A program made the translations under genes and the position numbers. The notes beneath the pieces were generated by a model that was not told the origin of the DNA, searched no databases, and saw nothing but the letters and a program-made list of their open reading frames with translations. This document shows, piece after piece, positions 44,497-54,540 of a stretch of DNA of 64,000 nucleotides. The stretch is from the NCBI RefSeq assembly GCF_015999265.1, contig NZ_JAEAGR010000005.1:1-64000 (forward strand), given 5' to 3'. Position 1 is the first letter of the stretch; each line of letters starts with the position of its first letter. Origin of the DNA: Mobilitalea sibirica (lineage in GTDB: Bacteria; Bacillota; Clostridia; Lachnospirales; Lachnospiraceae).

Positions 44497-44652
44497 ATTA
44501 TGAACGATTAATATGATATGATAAAAGCGTCATAAGGTGCTGTGCACTTTACCGAATATCAATGTATTGTTATAAGTGAATAAGTTTTGTGGCAATATAT
44601 GGTATCTGAAAGCACGGATGGTGCTTATGTTACTTTAATCATGATAAAAAAG

Positions 44653-44710
44653 ATGCACCCTAGTGATACATTTTAACTTAAATAATGTATAATATAGGTG
44701 TGCATTTTCT
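44653..44710 (+). terminator. Hairpin downstream of small PilZ gene
   Basis: ATGCACC with TGATACATT pairs imperfectly with AATGTAT and GGTGTGCAT, followed by TTTT. It is the only structured part of the 354-bp gap 44497-44850; the rest is A+T-rich with no gene. Confidence 0.45.
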
Positions 44711-44850
44711 ATGTATGAAAAAAGTAAGTTATCTATATGAAATATAAGTTATATAAGAAACAACTACATGAATATTTGGAGTTGTGCTGTTGGTTGGTTT
44801 TATGTATTCGATAAATCTTTCATCCTGTAATGTGAAAGGGGGCCTATATT

Positions 44851-45546
44851 ATGTTGATTTATCTTACGATATTTACTATATTATTTATCATTATTATTGA
44901 GGTTATAACCGTCTTATTCAGGCTGACCGGCTTAACCGAGGAAAAGGCAAAATTCCAGGTAATTTCTATTCTAACCGGTACAGGATTTACCACAAGGGAA
45001 AGTGAACTGATTGTAAAACATCCTACCAGAAGGCGATTGGCGCAAATTGTTATGATTTTGGGTTATATCGGAACAGCAACCTTAATCTCATTTATTGTAA
45101 ATATAATTACAAGTAATCTACAAATCAAGGATTTTATCATTATTGTACTTATTTTTACTATTTTTTTTATCATCATTAAAAATCCCCGGATACTTCTAAA
45201 ATTTGAAAGATTAATAGAGAAAATAATTATTAAAAATAAGCTGATTGAGGTATCAAAGAACAGAGTTTATCAGCTTTTAAATAAAAACAAGGGCTACGGT
45301 ATCTACAGTATTATTATTGAAAAAGATTCTTTTCTTATTAATAAAACCATATATGAATCAGGACTCAAGGAGAAGTATCATATATTAGTATTAAATATAG
45401 ACAAAGGTGATAATCTTATCAATCTTCCGAATGCAGGCTATCGGTTAGAACAAGGAGATAACATGTTGATTTATGGCAAGTCCGAAAGTATTGTAAACTT
45501 AATTAAAGATATTCGCACTTCCGCAGGAGAAAAAGACGAGAAGTAA
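44851..45546 (+). CDS. Membrane protein with C-terminal RCK_C (TrkA-C) domain
   Basis: A 231-residue protein. Hydrophobic segments span about 1-22, 68-88 and 94-112; the C-terminal ~85 residues (VYQLLNKNKGYGIYSIIIEKDSFLINKTIYESGLKEKYHILVL...LEQGDNMLIYG) form a TrkA-C domain of the kind that binds small ligands such as c-di-AMP or nucleotides next to ion channels. Between the first two segments lies ISILTGTGFTTRESELI, which recalls the TrkH/KtrB filter-loop pattern, but a complete four-repeat channel is absent. It might be an auxiliary subunit of a transporter. Function unknown. It converges on the next gene with no gap. Confidence 0.75.
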   Translation: MLIYLTIFTILFIIIIEVITVLFRLTGLTEEKAKFQVISILTGTGFTTRESELIVKHPTRRRLAQIVMILGYIGTATLISFIVNIITSNLQIKDFIIIVLIFTIFFIIIKNPRILLKFERLIEKIIIKNKLIEVSKNRVYQLLNKNKGYGIYSIIIEKDSFLINKTIYESGLKEKYHILVLNIDKGDNLINLPNAGYRLEQGDNMLIYGKSESIVNLIKDIRTSAGEKDEK

Positions 45547-47574
45547 TTACGTACGAATATCAAAGGAATAGCGGCTGATGTAATTATCCTGTGAATTTTG
45601 TTCAATAAAATCGTCAACAAAATCAAAGGCATCATAAGCATCCTTTACCTCTGCCTTCACCCGGTATCCTTTTTTTTCAATATTGCTAATAAATTCAGGT
45701 AGATGAGACCTAATTAATGTCGAGGTTTCCTTGTTTTCAAGATAAAAATTTGCCTGTATTAAGGTATTACTTAAGGTTATATGAATATCTGTCTTCCCCA
45801 GATTTGACATGTCCAGACGGAGAAGTACGCTTAATGAATCATTATCCTTCAAAGCTTTCTTTTTTGTAAAGACATAAAGCTCACTATGAATATCTCTATC
45901 CTTTAATTGTACCGGCATCTGAAAACAAGTAAAGACTTGGTTCAAATCCTTCATAAAACTCAATTTATCTGCTATATTTGTAGTGGATTTTGATAAGGCA
46001 TTATCTGATAAATGTTGCTCTGTTTGAAGCATCTGCCGTAAAACATCGATATCGTCATTCAACCGTTCATAAAAATTGTTAATCATATTCTGTTTTGAAA
46101 GCTGCCCGGGCTTAAGAGTCCATCTGTGGTGCAGCATCTCTTTTAATATCTTTTGATATTCCGGTAGCAGGATCAGATTTTGCATAACATTTTTCGTAAA
46201 GACCTCTGGATTCTCCGTGATAATATGTAAAAAGTCCTTAACGGGAAGATTATCGTTAAGTATCATATCTTTTAATTTTCCGGAAGTAACCCCAAGTGTT
46301 TGGGATAGGCTCTCCCGCTCCTGTAAATTCAAGATTGAATTTAAGTTTAATGTGTCCTTACCGAAAAACTCGATTTTATCCATCAGCGTTGCATATGCCG
46401 GATGATTCATAAAATTCTCGTGATTTAATAGAGCCTTTAACCCATCTGTATGAGAAGAAAATGTCAGGGTAGGAAGATTTAGACTTTCTAAGCGGTATGA
46501 GACAGCGATCTTATCGGAGGTATTTTGGTTGATATCCTGTACTGGTAGAGACCCCTCTGAGGATAAAGGATCTGTTGTCGATAAGGTTAAGTTATTATTA
46601 GGGCGTTCGGATAACACACGTATCAGATCCATAAGAGTTAAATTACCTTTGCCTTGTCGACTTAAGATATCTTGATAGGCCTGTTCCATACGGTGCGATA
46701 ATCCAAGGGTATTCATATGGTTATCAGCTGCTGAAATCTGGTTATCACTTATTATCACTGCCTTCATAAATAGATCAATTTCGTCTTTTGACAGAAAGCT
46801 TGCGAGCTTGGCAGTTTGTTGTGTGAGATCCTGATCTGTATCCATAGTAAACATGGATAGAAGCCTTTGATTTATGGCTGTCGGGTCAGGAGAGCCGGGA
46901 GCTTTCCGTGACTTTAAAAGCCCGAAGATATCTTCGGTCAGAGTATTTAATTGTTGAAGAATTGGATGCTCACCCTTTTGGTAGCTTTCAAATTGCTGTA
47001 TATTAGACTCTGTGAGGGGGATATGATACTTATGCATCAGGACCAGAGTAGCGGGCGTGGCATCGCGGTTTTTATGGGAATACCTCACTAAGTATTGTAA
47101 AGTTTGTTTATCTATGGGCATTCTATGATGAAGAAGCTCCTGGACGATAGCTTGGTTTCGATCAGTACCCGGCAGACCGGAGGCGCTGAGTGCTTTTTCG
47201 ATGGTAGTATCCTGGAGAGGCTTTGCCGCTTCAGGCAGATACTTTAATATTAATTGATCCGGCTGAGCCTCTATAACTTGAAATCGTGCGCTTTGATTGA
47301 TGGATAACTCAATACTGCCATCCATTTTAGCTGTAATTACCTGATCTTCCGGATCCAATTGAATTTTAATTTCTTGATATCGTATATCTACAACCTCTCC
47401 TTTTAATACTTGTCCCGGTTTTAAACCGGCGGAACTTACAGTTGTATGCTTAGGTTGGGCGGAAACCTTAGGGATAGGAGCGCTTTTATGATCGGAGCTC
47501 TTGTTGATAGGGGTCGAGGTACTATTCAGCTTATTCGATTTATATTTTGTAGAATCCGGATTGTTGATGTCCAT
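45547..47574 (-). CDS. FliK-like flagellar hook-length-control-type protein (DUF6240-like)
   Basis: A 675-residue soluble protein. The first ~45 residues are Ser/Thr/Asn/Lys-rich and likely disordered; ~50-110 is a beta-rich module (LKPGQVLKGEVVDIRYQEIKIQLDPEDQVITAKM); the centre is mostly helical; residues ~575-655 (LRLDMSNLGKTDIHITLSNTLIQANFYLENKETSTLIRSHLPEFISNIEKKGYRVKAEVKD) resemble the FliK C-terminal hook-control domain. This architecture fits the FliK-like protein found in Lachnospiraceae flagellar regions, but no other flagellar gene is in the window. GGAGGATC precedes ATG 47574. The assignment is by pattern only. Confidence 0.65.
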   Translation of the reverse strand: MDINNPDSTKYKSNKLNSTSTPINKSSDHKSAPIPKVSAQPKHTTVSSAGLKPGQVLKGEVVDIRYQEIKIQLDPEDQVITAKMDGSIELSINQSARFQVIEAQPDQLILKYLPEAAKPLQDTTIEKALSASGLPGTDRNQAIVQELLHHRMPIDKQTLQYLVRYSHKNRDATPATLVLMHKYHIPLTESNIQQFESYQKGEHPILQQLNTLTEDIFGLLKSRKAPGSPDPTAINQRLLSMFTMDTDQDLTQQTAKLASFLSKDEIDLFMKAVIISDNQISAADNHMNTLGLSHRMEQAYQDILSRQGKGNLTLMDLIRVLSERPNNNLTLSTTDPLSSEGSLPVQDINQNTSDKIAVSYRLESLNLPTLTFSSHTDGLKALLNHENFMNHPAYATLMDKIEFFGKDTLNLNSILNLQERESLSQTLGVTSGKLKDMILNDNLPVKDFLHIITENPEVFTKNVMQNLILLPEYQKILKEMLHHRWTLKPGQLSKQNMINNFYERLNDDIDVLRQMLQTEQHLSDNALSKSTTNIADKLSFMKDLNQVFTCFQMPVQLKDRDIHSELYVFTKKKALKDNDSLSVLLRLDMSNLGKTDIHITLSNTLIQANFYLENKETSTLIRSHLPEFISNIEKKGYRVKAEVKDAYDAFDFVDDFIEQNSQDNYISRYSFDIRT

Positions 47575-47824
47575 ATGGATCCTCCTTTTATTTCATGAGT
47601 TATAGTTATGCTGATTAAAAATAATTTGTATTGGACTAAAATATATCTCCTATATTTTATATCGTCTTTTACACGGTTTTCATTTACGGATTATTATTTA
47701 TTCTAGCATCGGTATAGAAACAATTTAAGTGTTATATTGCTTATTTTGAATGTAAATGAACCATATTTTTCTGGTATCAAATTCAAATAAAGATCTATAT
47801 AATAGCAATATAAATAATTTATAC

Positions 47825-47853
47825 TTGCAATTCAAGAAATTATATATTATAAT
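47825..47853 (+). promoter_or_regulatory. gltB promoter
   Basis: TTGCAA (47825-47830), 17-bp spacer, TATAAT (47848-47853). Transcription should start near 47860, about 270 bp upstream of gltB. Confidence 0.7.
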
Positions 47854-47867
47854 CTACAACAATAAAC

Positions 47868-47916
47868 GAGGGCGTTTTTAGATTACCTGCAAGGAATCTG
47901 GAAGCGCTCTTTTTTG
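47868..47916 (+). terminator. Promoter-proximal terminator in gltB leader
   Basis: GAGGGC pairs with GCGCTC (one G-G mismatch), enclosing a second pairing of AGATT with AATCT, followed by six Ts. The upstream gene runs the other way and the preceding plus-strand gene ends 2.3 kb back, so this terminator can only act on the gltB transcript itself or on a short RNA from the same promoter. Confidence 0.65.
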
Positions 47917-47950
47917 TGTTATAGAATTTTTGAATTTCCTATAACACAAA
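47912..47950. repeat. Hairpin following the gltB leader terminator
   Basis: TTTGTGTTATAG pairs exactly with CTATAACACAAA, with extra pairing of AATT blocks inside. Its position on the terminator T-tract and its sequence resemble the hairpins opening repeat copies A and B. The rest of the leader (47951-48130) shows no gene. Confidence 0.55.
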
Positions 47951-48130
47951 TTTTACAATAACCGTATTGGCATGCTGTTAACATTGCTAATTATGATTAT
48001 AAAATAGAATCATAATTTAGGGAACATGGAATGTATGATTATTAGTAACTGAGTTACGTGATTCGATATTTTACAGAGAGTACGGGCAATAACTAACAAG
48101 GTAGATATTAATTAGAAAAGAGGAGTGCTT

Positions 48131-51100
48131 ATGATGGACAAAATGAGAGAGGAAGTAAAACAGGTTCCGCAGGGCCTTTATGACCCCAGGTTTGAACATG
48201 ATAATTGTGGTATTGGCGCGGTGGTTCATATGAAGGGAATGAAAACCCATGAAACGGTGGAGAATGCCTTGAAAATCGTTGAAAATTTAGAACATCGTGC
48301 CGGTAAGGACGCGAATGGTCAGACAGGGGACGGTGTTGGAATTCTCCTTCAGATTTCCCATAAGTTTTTTACCAAGTCTGTAAAACCTTTAAATTATGAT
48401 TTGGGTTCTGAAAGAGAATACGGTGTGGGAATGTTCTTTTTTCCACAGGATGAGTTAAAGTGTAATCAGGCTAAGAAGATGTTCGAGATTATTATCCAGA
48501 AAGAGGGTATGAAATTCATAGGCTGGAGAGAGGTTCCTACAAGACCTCATACCTTAGGCGAAAGGGCAGTTTCTTGTATGCCCCATATCCTTCAATGCTT
48601 TATTAAAAAGCCTGCCAATGTTAATAAAGGATTAGATTTTGATCGAAAGTTATATATTGCCAGAAGGATCTTTGAACAAAGTAATGATAATACCTATGTA
48701 GTGTCCTTATCCAGCCGTACGATTGTGTATAAAGGTATGTTTTTGGTGGGGCAGCTTCGCCTTTTCTTTGAGGATTTACAGGATGATAGCTATGAAAGTG
48801 CCATTGCGATTGTTCATTCAAGATTTTCTACCAATACTAATCCTAGCTGGCAAAGAGCTCATCCGAACCGCTTGATTGTGCACAATGGTGAAATAAATAC
48901 AATACGGGGTAATGCGGATAAGATGCTGGCCAGGGAAGAAACCATGGAATCAATGCATTTGAAGGGTGAACTTCATAAGGTACTTCCGGTTGTCAATGCA
49001 GAGGGTTCTGACTCAGCAATGCTTGACAATACCCTGGAATTTTTAGTTATGAGTGGAATGGATTTACCTTTGGCAGTTATGATAACGATTCCGGAGCCTT
49101 GGAGTAATGATCAGGCAATCAACAGAGAAAAAAGAGACTTTTACCAGTACTATGCTACGATGATGGAACCTTGGGATGGACCGGCTTCTATACTTTTCTC
49201 CGATGGAGACTTAATGGGAGCAGTACTTGATCGTAATGGACTTAGACCTTCCCGTTATTATATTACAAAGGATGATTATGTAGTACTGTCCTCCGAAGTA
49301 GGTGTACTGGATATACCGGCGGAGAATGTAGTTAAGAAGGAAAGATTGCGTCCCGGTAAGATGCTTTTGGTTGATACGGTGAAGGGCTGCCTTATCGATG
49401 ATGAAGATTTGAAAAACTACTATGCGAATCGTCAACCTTACGGTGAATGGCTGGATTCTAATCTGATAAGCTTAAAGGATTTACATATACCGAATATGAA
49501 AGTGATAGAGCACAATAAGGAAGAATTGGCGAGACTACAGAAAGCCTTTGGCTATACCTATGAGGATTATAAAACCACCATACTTCCTATGGCAAACGAC
49601 GGACAGGAAGCGGTTGCAGCAATGGGAGCAGATTCTCCCATTCCTGTCCTATCGAAAAACAATCCGCCTCTCTTTAACTATTTTAAGCAACTCTTTGCAC
49701 AGGTAACGAATCCTCCAATTGATGCAATCCGTGAAGAAATCGTAACATCGACCACGGTATATATTGGTGAGGATGGTAATCTGCTAGAGGAAAAGGCAGA
49801 GAATTGTAAAGTACTTAAGATCAATAATCCGATCTTAACCAGTACGGACTTGCTTAAGATTAAGACAATGAAAACAGAAGGCTTTAAAGTTGATGTAATT
49901 TCAATGATTTATTATAAAAACACCTCCTTAGAAAAGGCAATTGATCATCTGTGTCTTGAAGCAGATAGATCTTACAAATCAGGTGCCAATATTCTAGTCC
50001 TATCCGATCGGGGAGTCGATGAAAATCATGTAGCGATTCCATCCTTACTGGCAGTATCCGCTCTGCAGCAGCATCTGGTACGTACGAAAAAGAGAACTGC
50101 AGTGGCCATGATTGTTGAGAGTGCTGAACCTAGAGATGTACACCATTTTGCCTGCCTATTAGGATATGGTGCCTGTGCGGTAAATCCTTACCTAGCACAG
50201 GAAACAATACGGCAATTAATTCAAAACAACATGCTGGAGAAGGATTATTATGCGGCTGTAGATGACTATAATAAAGCTGTTTTAAAAGGTATTGTTAAGA
50301 TAGCTTCTAAGATGGGAATCTCAACTATTCAATCCTATCAGGGATCGAAGATATTCGAAGCGATTGGGATAAGCAAGGAGGTAATTGACCGCTACTTTAC
50401 CGGGACCGTAAGCCGTGTTGGGGGTATTACACTGAAAGACTTGGAGCAGCAGGTGGATAAATTACACTCTAAGGCTTTTGACCCCCTTGGTCTAAGTCTT
50501 GATTTGACCTTAGACAGTAGCGGATCTCATAAACTAAGAAGCGGGAAAGAGGAACATCTGTATAATCCTAAGACAATTCATCTTTTACAACAGGCAACCC
50601 GTACCGGTAACTATGATTTATTTAAGGAATATTCGAATGAAATCACGAGTGAGGAGGAAGGAATCCATTTAAGAGGATTACTGGATATCGACTACCCTAA
50701 AAAAGGTATTTCAATCGATGATGTTGAGAGCGTTGACTCTATTGTAAAAAGATTTAAAACAGGAGCCATGTCCTATGGATCGATCTCTAGGGAAGCCCAT
50801 GAAGCGTTGGCAATCGCTATGAACCGACTTGGCGGTAAATCCAACAGCGGTGAGGGTGGAGAGAGTTTAGACCGATTAAAGACCGGAGAGGATGGCATCA
50901 ACCGCTGTTCCGCAATTAAACAGGTAGCCTCTGGAAGATTTGGCGTAACGAGCGAGTATCTGGTAAGTGCGAAGGAAATTCAGATTAAGATGGCACAGGG
51001 AGCGAAACCCGGAGAGGGGGGGCAGCTTCCGGCAGAGAAGGTATATCCTTGGATTGCTAAGACAAGACATTCTACCCCAGGTGTAGGCTTGATTTCGCCG

Positions 51101-52690
51101 CCACCCCATCATGATATTTACTCCATAGAAGATCTGGCGCAATTAATTTATGACCTTAAGAATGCCAATAAAGATGCCAGGATTTCAGTTAAGTTAGTTT
51201 CTGAGGCAGGAGTAGGTACGGTTGCTGCCGGCGTAGCTAAGGCAGGAGCCGGGGTTATCTTAATATCAGGATATGACGGTGGGACCGGTGCTGCACCCAG
51301 AACCTCAATCTATAATGCGGGTCTTCCTTGGGAGCTGGGCCTTGCAGAGACACACCAGACGCTGATTATGAATGGCCTTCGTTCCAAGGTCGTGATAGAA
51401 ACTGATGGTAAACTGATGACAGGACGGGATGTATTAATTGCAGCCTTGCTTGGGGCAGAGGAATTCGGATTTGCGACGGCACCCTTAGTAACCCTTGGCT
51501 GCGTCATGATGAGAGTATGTAATCTGGATACCTGCCCGGTTGGTGTAGCTACTCAGAATCCTGAGTTACGTAAAAAATTCAAAGGAAAACCTGAATATGT
51601 AGAGAATTTTATGCGTTTTATTGCCCAGGAACTTAGGGAACATATGGCTGCCCTAGGTGTAAAGACTGTGGATGATCTGGTTGGACGTACTGATTTATTA
51701 AAGGTTAAGGAAAATTGTGCCAACGGGGAGAGAGCCCGTAAGGTGGATTTAAGCTTGATTATAAATAATCCGTTTATTCCAAAGGGCAAAGGAATCCATT
51801 TTAGCCCGGATCAGGTTTATGATTTTGAATTAGAGAATACAGTGGATGAAAGAGTATTGTTACAGAAATTCAAGTTGTCCGATAAGCACTCTCAGAAGGT
51901 TAGATTACAGGTGTCCAATACGGATCGTACCTTTGGTACAATCTTAGGTTCCGAGATTACGAAAAAATTTGGAACTGATTTAAAGGAGGATACCTTTGTC
52001 GTCGAATGCCAGGGAAGCGGAGGTCAAAGCTTTGGTGCTTTTATTCCAAAGGGCTTAACCATTGAACTGGAAGGTGACAGTAACGATTACTTTGGTAAAG
52101 GTTTGTCCGGAGGAAAGTTGATTGTATTCCCTCCGAAGAAAAGTACCTATAAAGCAGAAGAGAATATTATCATCGGTAATGTTGCTCTCTATGGTGCAAC
52201 CAGTGGCAAGGCATTCATTAACGGTGTTGCCGGCGAGAGATTTGGGGTCCGCAATTCCGGAGCCATGGCTGTTGTAGAGGGCGTTGGTGATCATGGCTGT
52301 GAATATATGACCGGAGGAAGAGTGGTTGTTCTTGGTAAAACAGGAAAGAACTTTGCCGCAGGAATGAGCGGCGGTATCGCTTATGTTTTGGATGAAGGAA
52401 GCGATCTGTATAAGAAGCTCAATAAAGGACTCGTATCCTTTGAAGCTGTGACGGAAAAATATGACGTTCTGGAATTAAAAAATATGATTACAGAACATGT
52501 TAAATATACCAACTCAGCAAAAGGAAAAGAAGTATTAGAGCATTTTGATACCTATCTGCCTAAATTCAAGAAAATTATTCCCCATGATTACCGTCGCATG
52601 CTTCAGACAATTGTACAGATGGAAGAAAAGGGCTTAAGCAGCGAACAGGCACAGATAGAAGCATTTTTTGCAAATACTAACAAAGATTAG
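48131..52690 (+). CDS. gltB: Glutamate synthase (NADPH) large subunit
   Basis: A ~1519-residue GOGAT alpha subunit producing glutamate from glutamine and 2-oxoglutarate. Domains in order: N-terminal class II glutaminase whose nucleophile is Cys26 (HDNCGIGAVV, exposed by removal of a short propeptide), central domain, FMN/2-oxoglutarate-binding TIM barrel (around 870-1200: GAMSYGSISREAHEALAIAMNRLGGKSNSGEGGE), the 3Fe-4S cysteines in CVMMRVCNLDTCPVGVATQ, and the C-terminal beta-helix GXGXG domain. The length is typical. Start codons at 48131 and 48134 are both possible behind GAGGAG. gltD follows. Confidence 0.96.
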   Translation: MMDKMREEVKQVPQGLYDPRFEHDNCGIGAVVHMKGMKTHETVENALKIVENLEHRAGKDANGQTGDGVGILLQISHKFFTKSVKPLNYDLGSEREYGVGMFFFPQDELKCNQAKKMFEIIIQKEGMKFIGWREVPTRPHTLGERAVSCMPHILQCFIKKPANVNKGLDFDRKLYIARRIFEQSNDNTYVVSLSSRTIVYKGMFLVGQLRLFFEDLQDDSYESAIAIVHSRFSTNTNPSWQRAHPNRLIVHNGEINTIRGNADKMLAREETMESMHLKGELHKVLPVVNAEGSDSAMLDNTLEFLVMSGMDLPLAVMITIPEPWSNDQAINREKRDFYQYYATMMEPWDGPASILFSDGDLMGAVLDRNGLRPSRYYITKDDYVVLSSEVGVLDIPAENVVKKERLRPGKMLLVDTVKGCLIDDEDLKNYYANRQPYGEWLDSNLISLKDLHIPNMKVIEHNKEELARLQKAFGYTYEDYKTTILPMANDGQEAVAAMGADSPIPVLSKNNPPLFNYFKQLFAQVTNPPIDAIREEIVTSTTVYIGEDGNLLEEKAENCKVLKINNPILTSTDLLKIKTMKTEGFKVDVISMIYYKNTSLEKAIDHLCLEADRSYKSGANILVLSDRGVDENHVAIPSLLAVSALQQHLVRTKKRTAVAMIVESAEPRDVHHFACLLGYGACAVNPYLAQETIRQLIQNNMLEKDYYAAVDDYNKAVLKGIVKIASKMGISTIQSYQGSKIFEAIGISKEVIDRYFTGTVSRVGGITLKDLEQQVDKLHSKAFDPLGLSLDLTLDSSGSHKLRSGKEEHLYNPKTIHLLQQATRTGNYDLFKEYSNEITSEEEGIHLRGLLDIDYPKKGISIDDVESVDSIVKRFKTGAMSYGSISREAHEALAIAMNRLGGKSNSGEGGESLDRLKTGEDGINRCSAIKQVASGRFGVTSEYLVSAKEIQIKMAQGAKPGEGGQLPAEKVYPWIAKTRHSTPGVGLISPPPHHDIYSIEDLAQLIYDLKNANKDARISVKLVSEAGVGTVAAGVAKAGAGVILISGYDGGTGAAPRTSIYNAGLPWELGLAETHQTLIMNGLRSKVVIETDGKLMTGRDVLIAALLGAEEFGFATAPLVTLGCVMMRVCNLDTCPVGVATQNPELRKKFKGKPEYVENFMRFIAQELREHMAALGVKTVDDLVGRTDLLKVKENCANGERARKVDLSLIINNPFIPKGKGIHFSPDQVYDFELENTVDERVLLQKFKLSDKHSQKVRLQVSNTDRTFGTILGSEITKKFGTDLKEDTFVVECQGSGGQSFGAFIPKGLTIELEGDSNDYFGKGLSGGKLIVFPPKKSTYKAEENIIIGNVALYGATSGKAFINGVAGERFGVRNSGAMAVVEGVGDHGCEYMTGGRVVVLGKTGKNFAAGMSGGIAYVLDEGSDLYKKLNKGLVSFEAVTEKYDVLELKNMITEHVKYTNSAKGKEVLEHFDTYLPKFKKIIPHDYRRMLQTIVQMEEKGLSSEQAQIEAFFANTNKD

Positions 52691-52709
52691 AGACGGATGG
52701 AGGATTATT

Positions 52710-54209
52710 ATGGGAAAACCAACAGGATTTATGGAATATGAAAGATCGGTAAGTCATGCTGAGAAGCCAAAAGAGCGAATTAAGCATTTTAATGAATTCC
52801 ATCAGCCTCTATCCATGGAGGAGAGAAAATGCCAGGGAGCCCGCTGCATGGAATGTGGAGTACCTTTTTGTCAATCAGGGATTATCATCGGGGGTATGGC
52901 TTCTGGTTGTCCAATCAACAACTTGATACCGGAGTGGAACGATTCCATCTATAGAGGTAATATGAAGCAGGCCCTATCCCGCTTGATGAAGACAAATAAT
53001 TTTCCGGAATTTACGGGAAGGGTGTGCCCGGCCCCTTGTGAAGCCGCCTGTACCTGTAGCTTAAATGGAGATGCGGTTGCTATTAAGGAAAATGAATTAA
53101 CGATTATTGAGCATGCCTATGAGGAAGGTTACTTTAAACCAAATCCACCTAAGGTGCGGACAGGAAAAAAGATAGCAATCATCGGTTCCGGTCCGGCCGG
53201 TTTGTCGGCTGCGGATCAACTAAACAAAAGAGGTCATTCGGTTACAGTTTATGAGCGCTCGGACCGTCTAGGCGGCTTACTTATGTATGGTATACCAAAT
53301 ATGAAGTTGGAAAAGCAGATTATCAAACGTAGAATTAATATTATGAAAGAAGAAGGGATTACCTTTGTTACAAAGGCAGATATCGGAGGTAATTACAATG
53401 CTGAGGAGATCATGAAATCCTATGATAGCGTGATACTTGCCTGCGGTGCTTCGAATCCCAGAGACATTAAGGTACCCGGAAGGGAAGCCAAAGGTATCCA
53501 TTTTGCCGTTGATTATCTTAAGGCAACAACGAAGGATATTCTTGACCGTAATAAAACCTTAACACCTGATTTTAAGAATTTTACCATAACGGCAAAGGGT
53601 AAGAAGGTACTTGTTATAGGCGGTGGTGATACCGGTAATGACTGTGTCGGAACTGCAATTAGGCAAGGGGCAATCTCTGTAGTCCAGCTGGAGATGATGC
53701 CAAAGCTTCCCGATCAGAGAGCGGATAACAATCCTTGGCCTGAGTGGCCGAAAGTCGCTAAGACAGATTATGGCCAGGAGGAAGCCATTTCTCTTTATGG
53801 TGAAGACCCACGAGTTTATCAGACAACCGTTAGGGAATTTATCGCTGACGAACAAGGTAATGTATGCAAGGCTAAAATTGTACGGTTGGAAAGCAAGTTC
53901 AACGAAGAAAGCAAGCGTTTTATGATGGAAGAGATTGCCGGAAGTGAATATGAGATTGAGGTGGATATGGTTTTAATTGCTGCTGGTTTTCTCGGGGCGC
54001 AGTCCTACGTGGCAGATGCCTTTGGTGTTGAGTTGGATGTCAGAACTAACGTGAAGACGGATGCAGGAAATTACCAGACCAATGTAGATAATGTCTTTGT
54101 AGCTGGTGATATGCACAGAGGACAGTCCCTTGTTGTATGGGCAATTCGTGAAGGCAGAGAGGCGGCAAAAGCAGTTGATACTCATATAATGGGATACAGT
54201 AATCTTTAG
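52710..54209 (+). CDS. gltD: Glutamate synthase (NADPH) small subunit
   Basis: A 499-residue GOGAT beta subunit that passes electrons from NADPH through FAD and two 4Fe-4S clusters to GltB. Cluster cysteines are in ARCMECGVPFCQSG, GCPINNLIP and RVCPAPCEAACTC; the FAD motif IAIIGSGPAGLSAA is at about 153-166 and the NADPH motif VLVIGGGDTGNDC at about 295-307. The start is ATG 52710 (GGAGG upstream), 19 bp after the gltB stop; an upstream in-frame extension overlaps gltB and is rejected. A strong terminator follows at 54276. Confidence 0.96.
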   Translation: MGKPTGFMEYERSVSHAEKPKERIKHFNEFHQPLSMEERKCQGARCMECGVPFCQSGIIIGGMASGCPINNLIPEWNDSIYRGNMKQALSRLMKTNNFPEFTGRVCPAPCEAACTCSLNGDAVAIKENELTIIEHAYEEGYFKPNPPKVRTGKKIAIIGSGPAGLSAADQLNKRGHSVTVYERSDRLGGLLMYGIPNMKLEKQIIKRRINIMKEEGITFVTKADIGGNYNAEEIMKSYDSVILACGASNPRDIKVPGREAKGIHFAVDYLKATTKDILDRNKTLTPDFKNFTITAKGKKVLVIGGGDTGNDCVGTAIRQGAISVVQLEMMPKLPDQRADNNPWPEWPKVAKTDYGQEEAISLYGEDPRVYQTTVREFIADEQGNVCKAKIVRLESKFNEESKRFMMEEIAGSEYEIEVDMVLIAAGFLGAQSYVADAFGVELDVRTNVKTDAGNYQTNVDNVFVAGDMHRGQSLVVWAIREGREAAKAVDTHIMGYSNL

Positions 54210-54275
54210 TACCATTTGTGATTTATATAAGGAAATTAAGAATTACCATAATTTATATGTTTACATTCCTATATT

Positions 54276-54343
54276 AAGAGTGTAAATTCTATGTGGGGTT
54301 TTGTGTTATCGTATAGAATTTACACTCTTTTTTTTGCGTTTTT
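54276..54343 (+). terminator. Terminator of gltBD
   Basis: A 17-bp perfect stem (54276-54292 with 54313-54329), 20-nt loop, then eight or more Ts. The best intrinsic terminator in the window. Confidence 0.92.
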
Positions 54344-54382
54344 GGTATAAATAACAAAAATGATTACTATTATCATTGGGTA

Positions 54383-54411
54383 TTGACATAGTTTAGCAGC
54401 AGATTTATTAT
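54383..54411 (+). promoter_or_regulatory. pflB promoter
   Basis: TTGACA (54383-54388), 17-bp spacer, TATTAT (54406-54411), 130 bp before the pflB start. Confidence 0.7.
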
Positions 54412-54540
54412 ATTAATATAAGAAGCCTGTCATGCGAAGAGGTAGATAATGGTAATAGAATTAATTTGGAAGGTAGCATACAGGGTTTGGCATTTGAGAA
54501 AAATGTATTTATAGATATGAAAATGAAGAGGAGGCAGATT

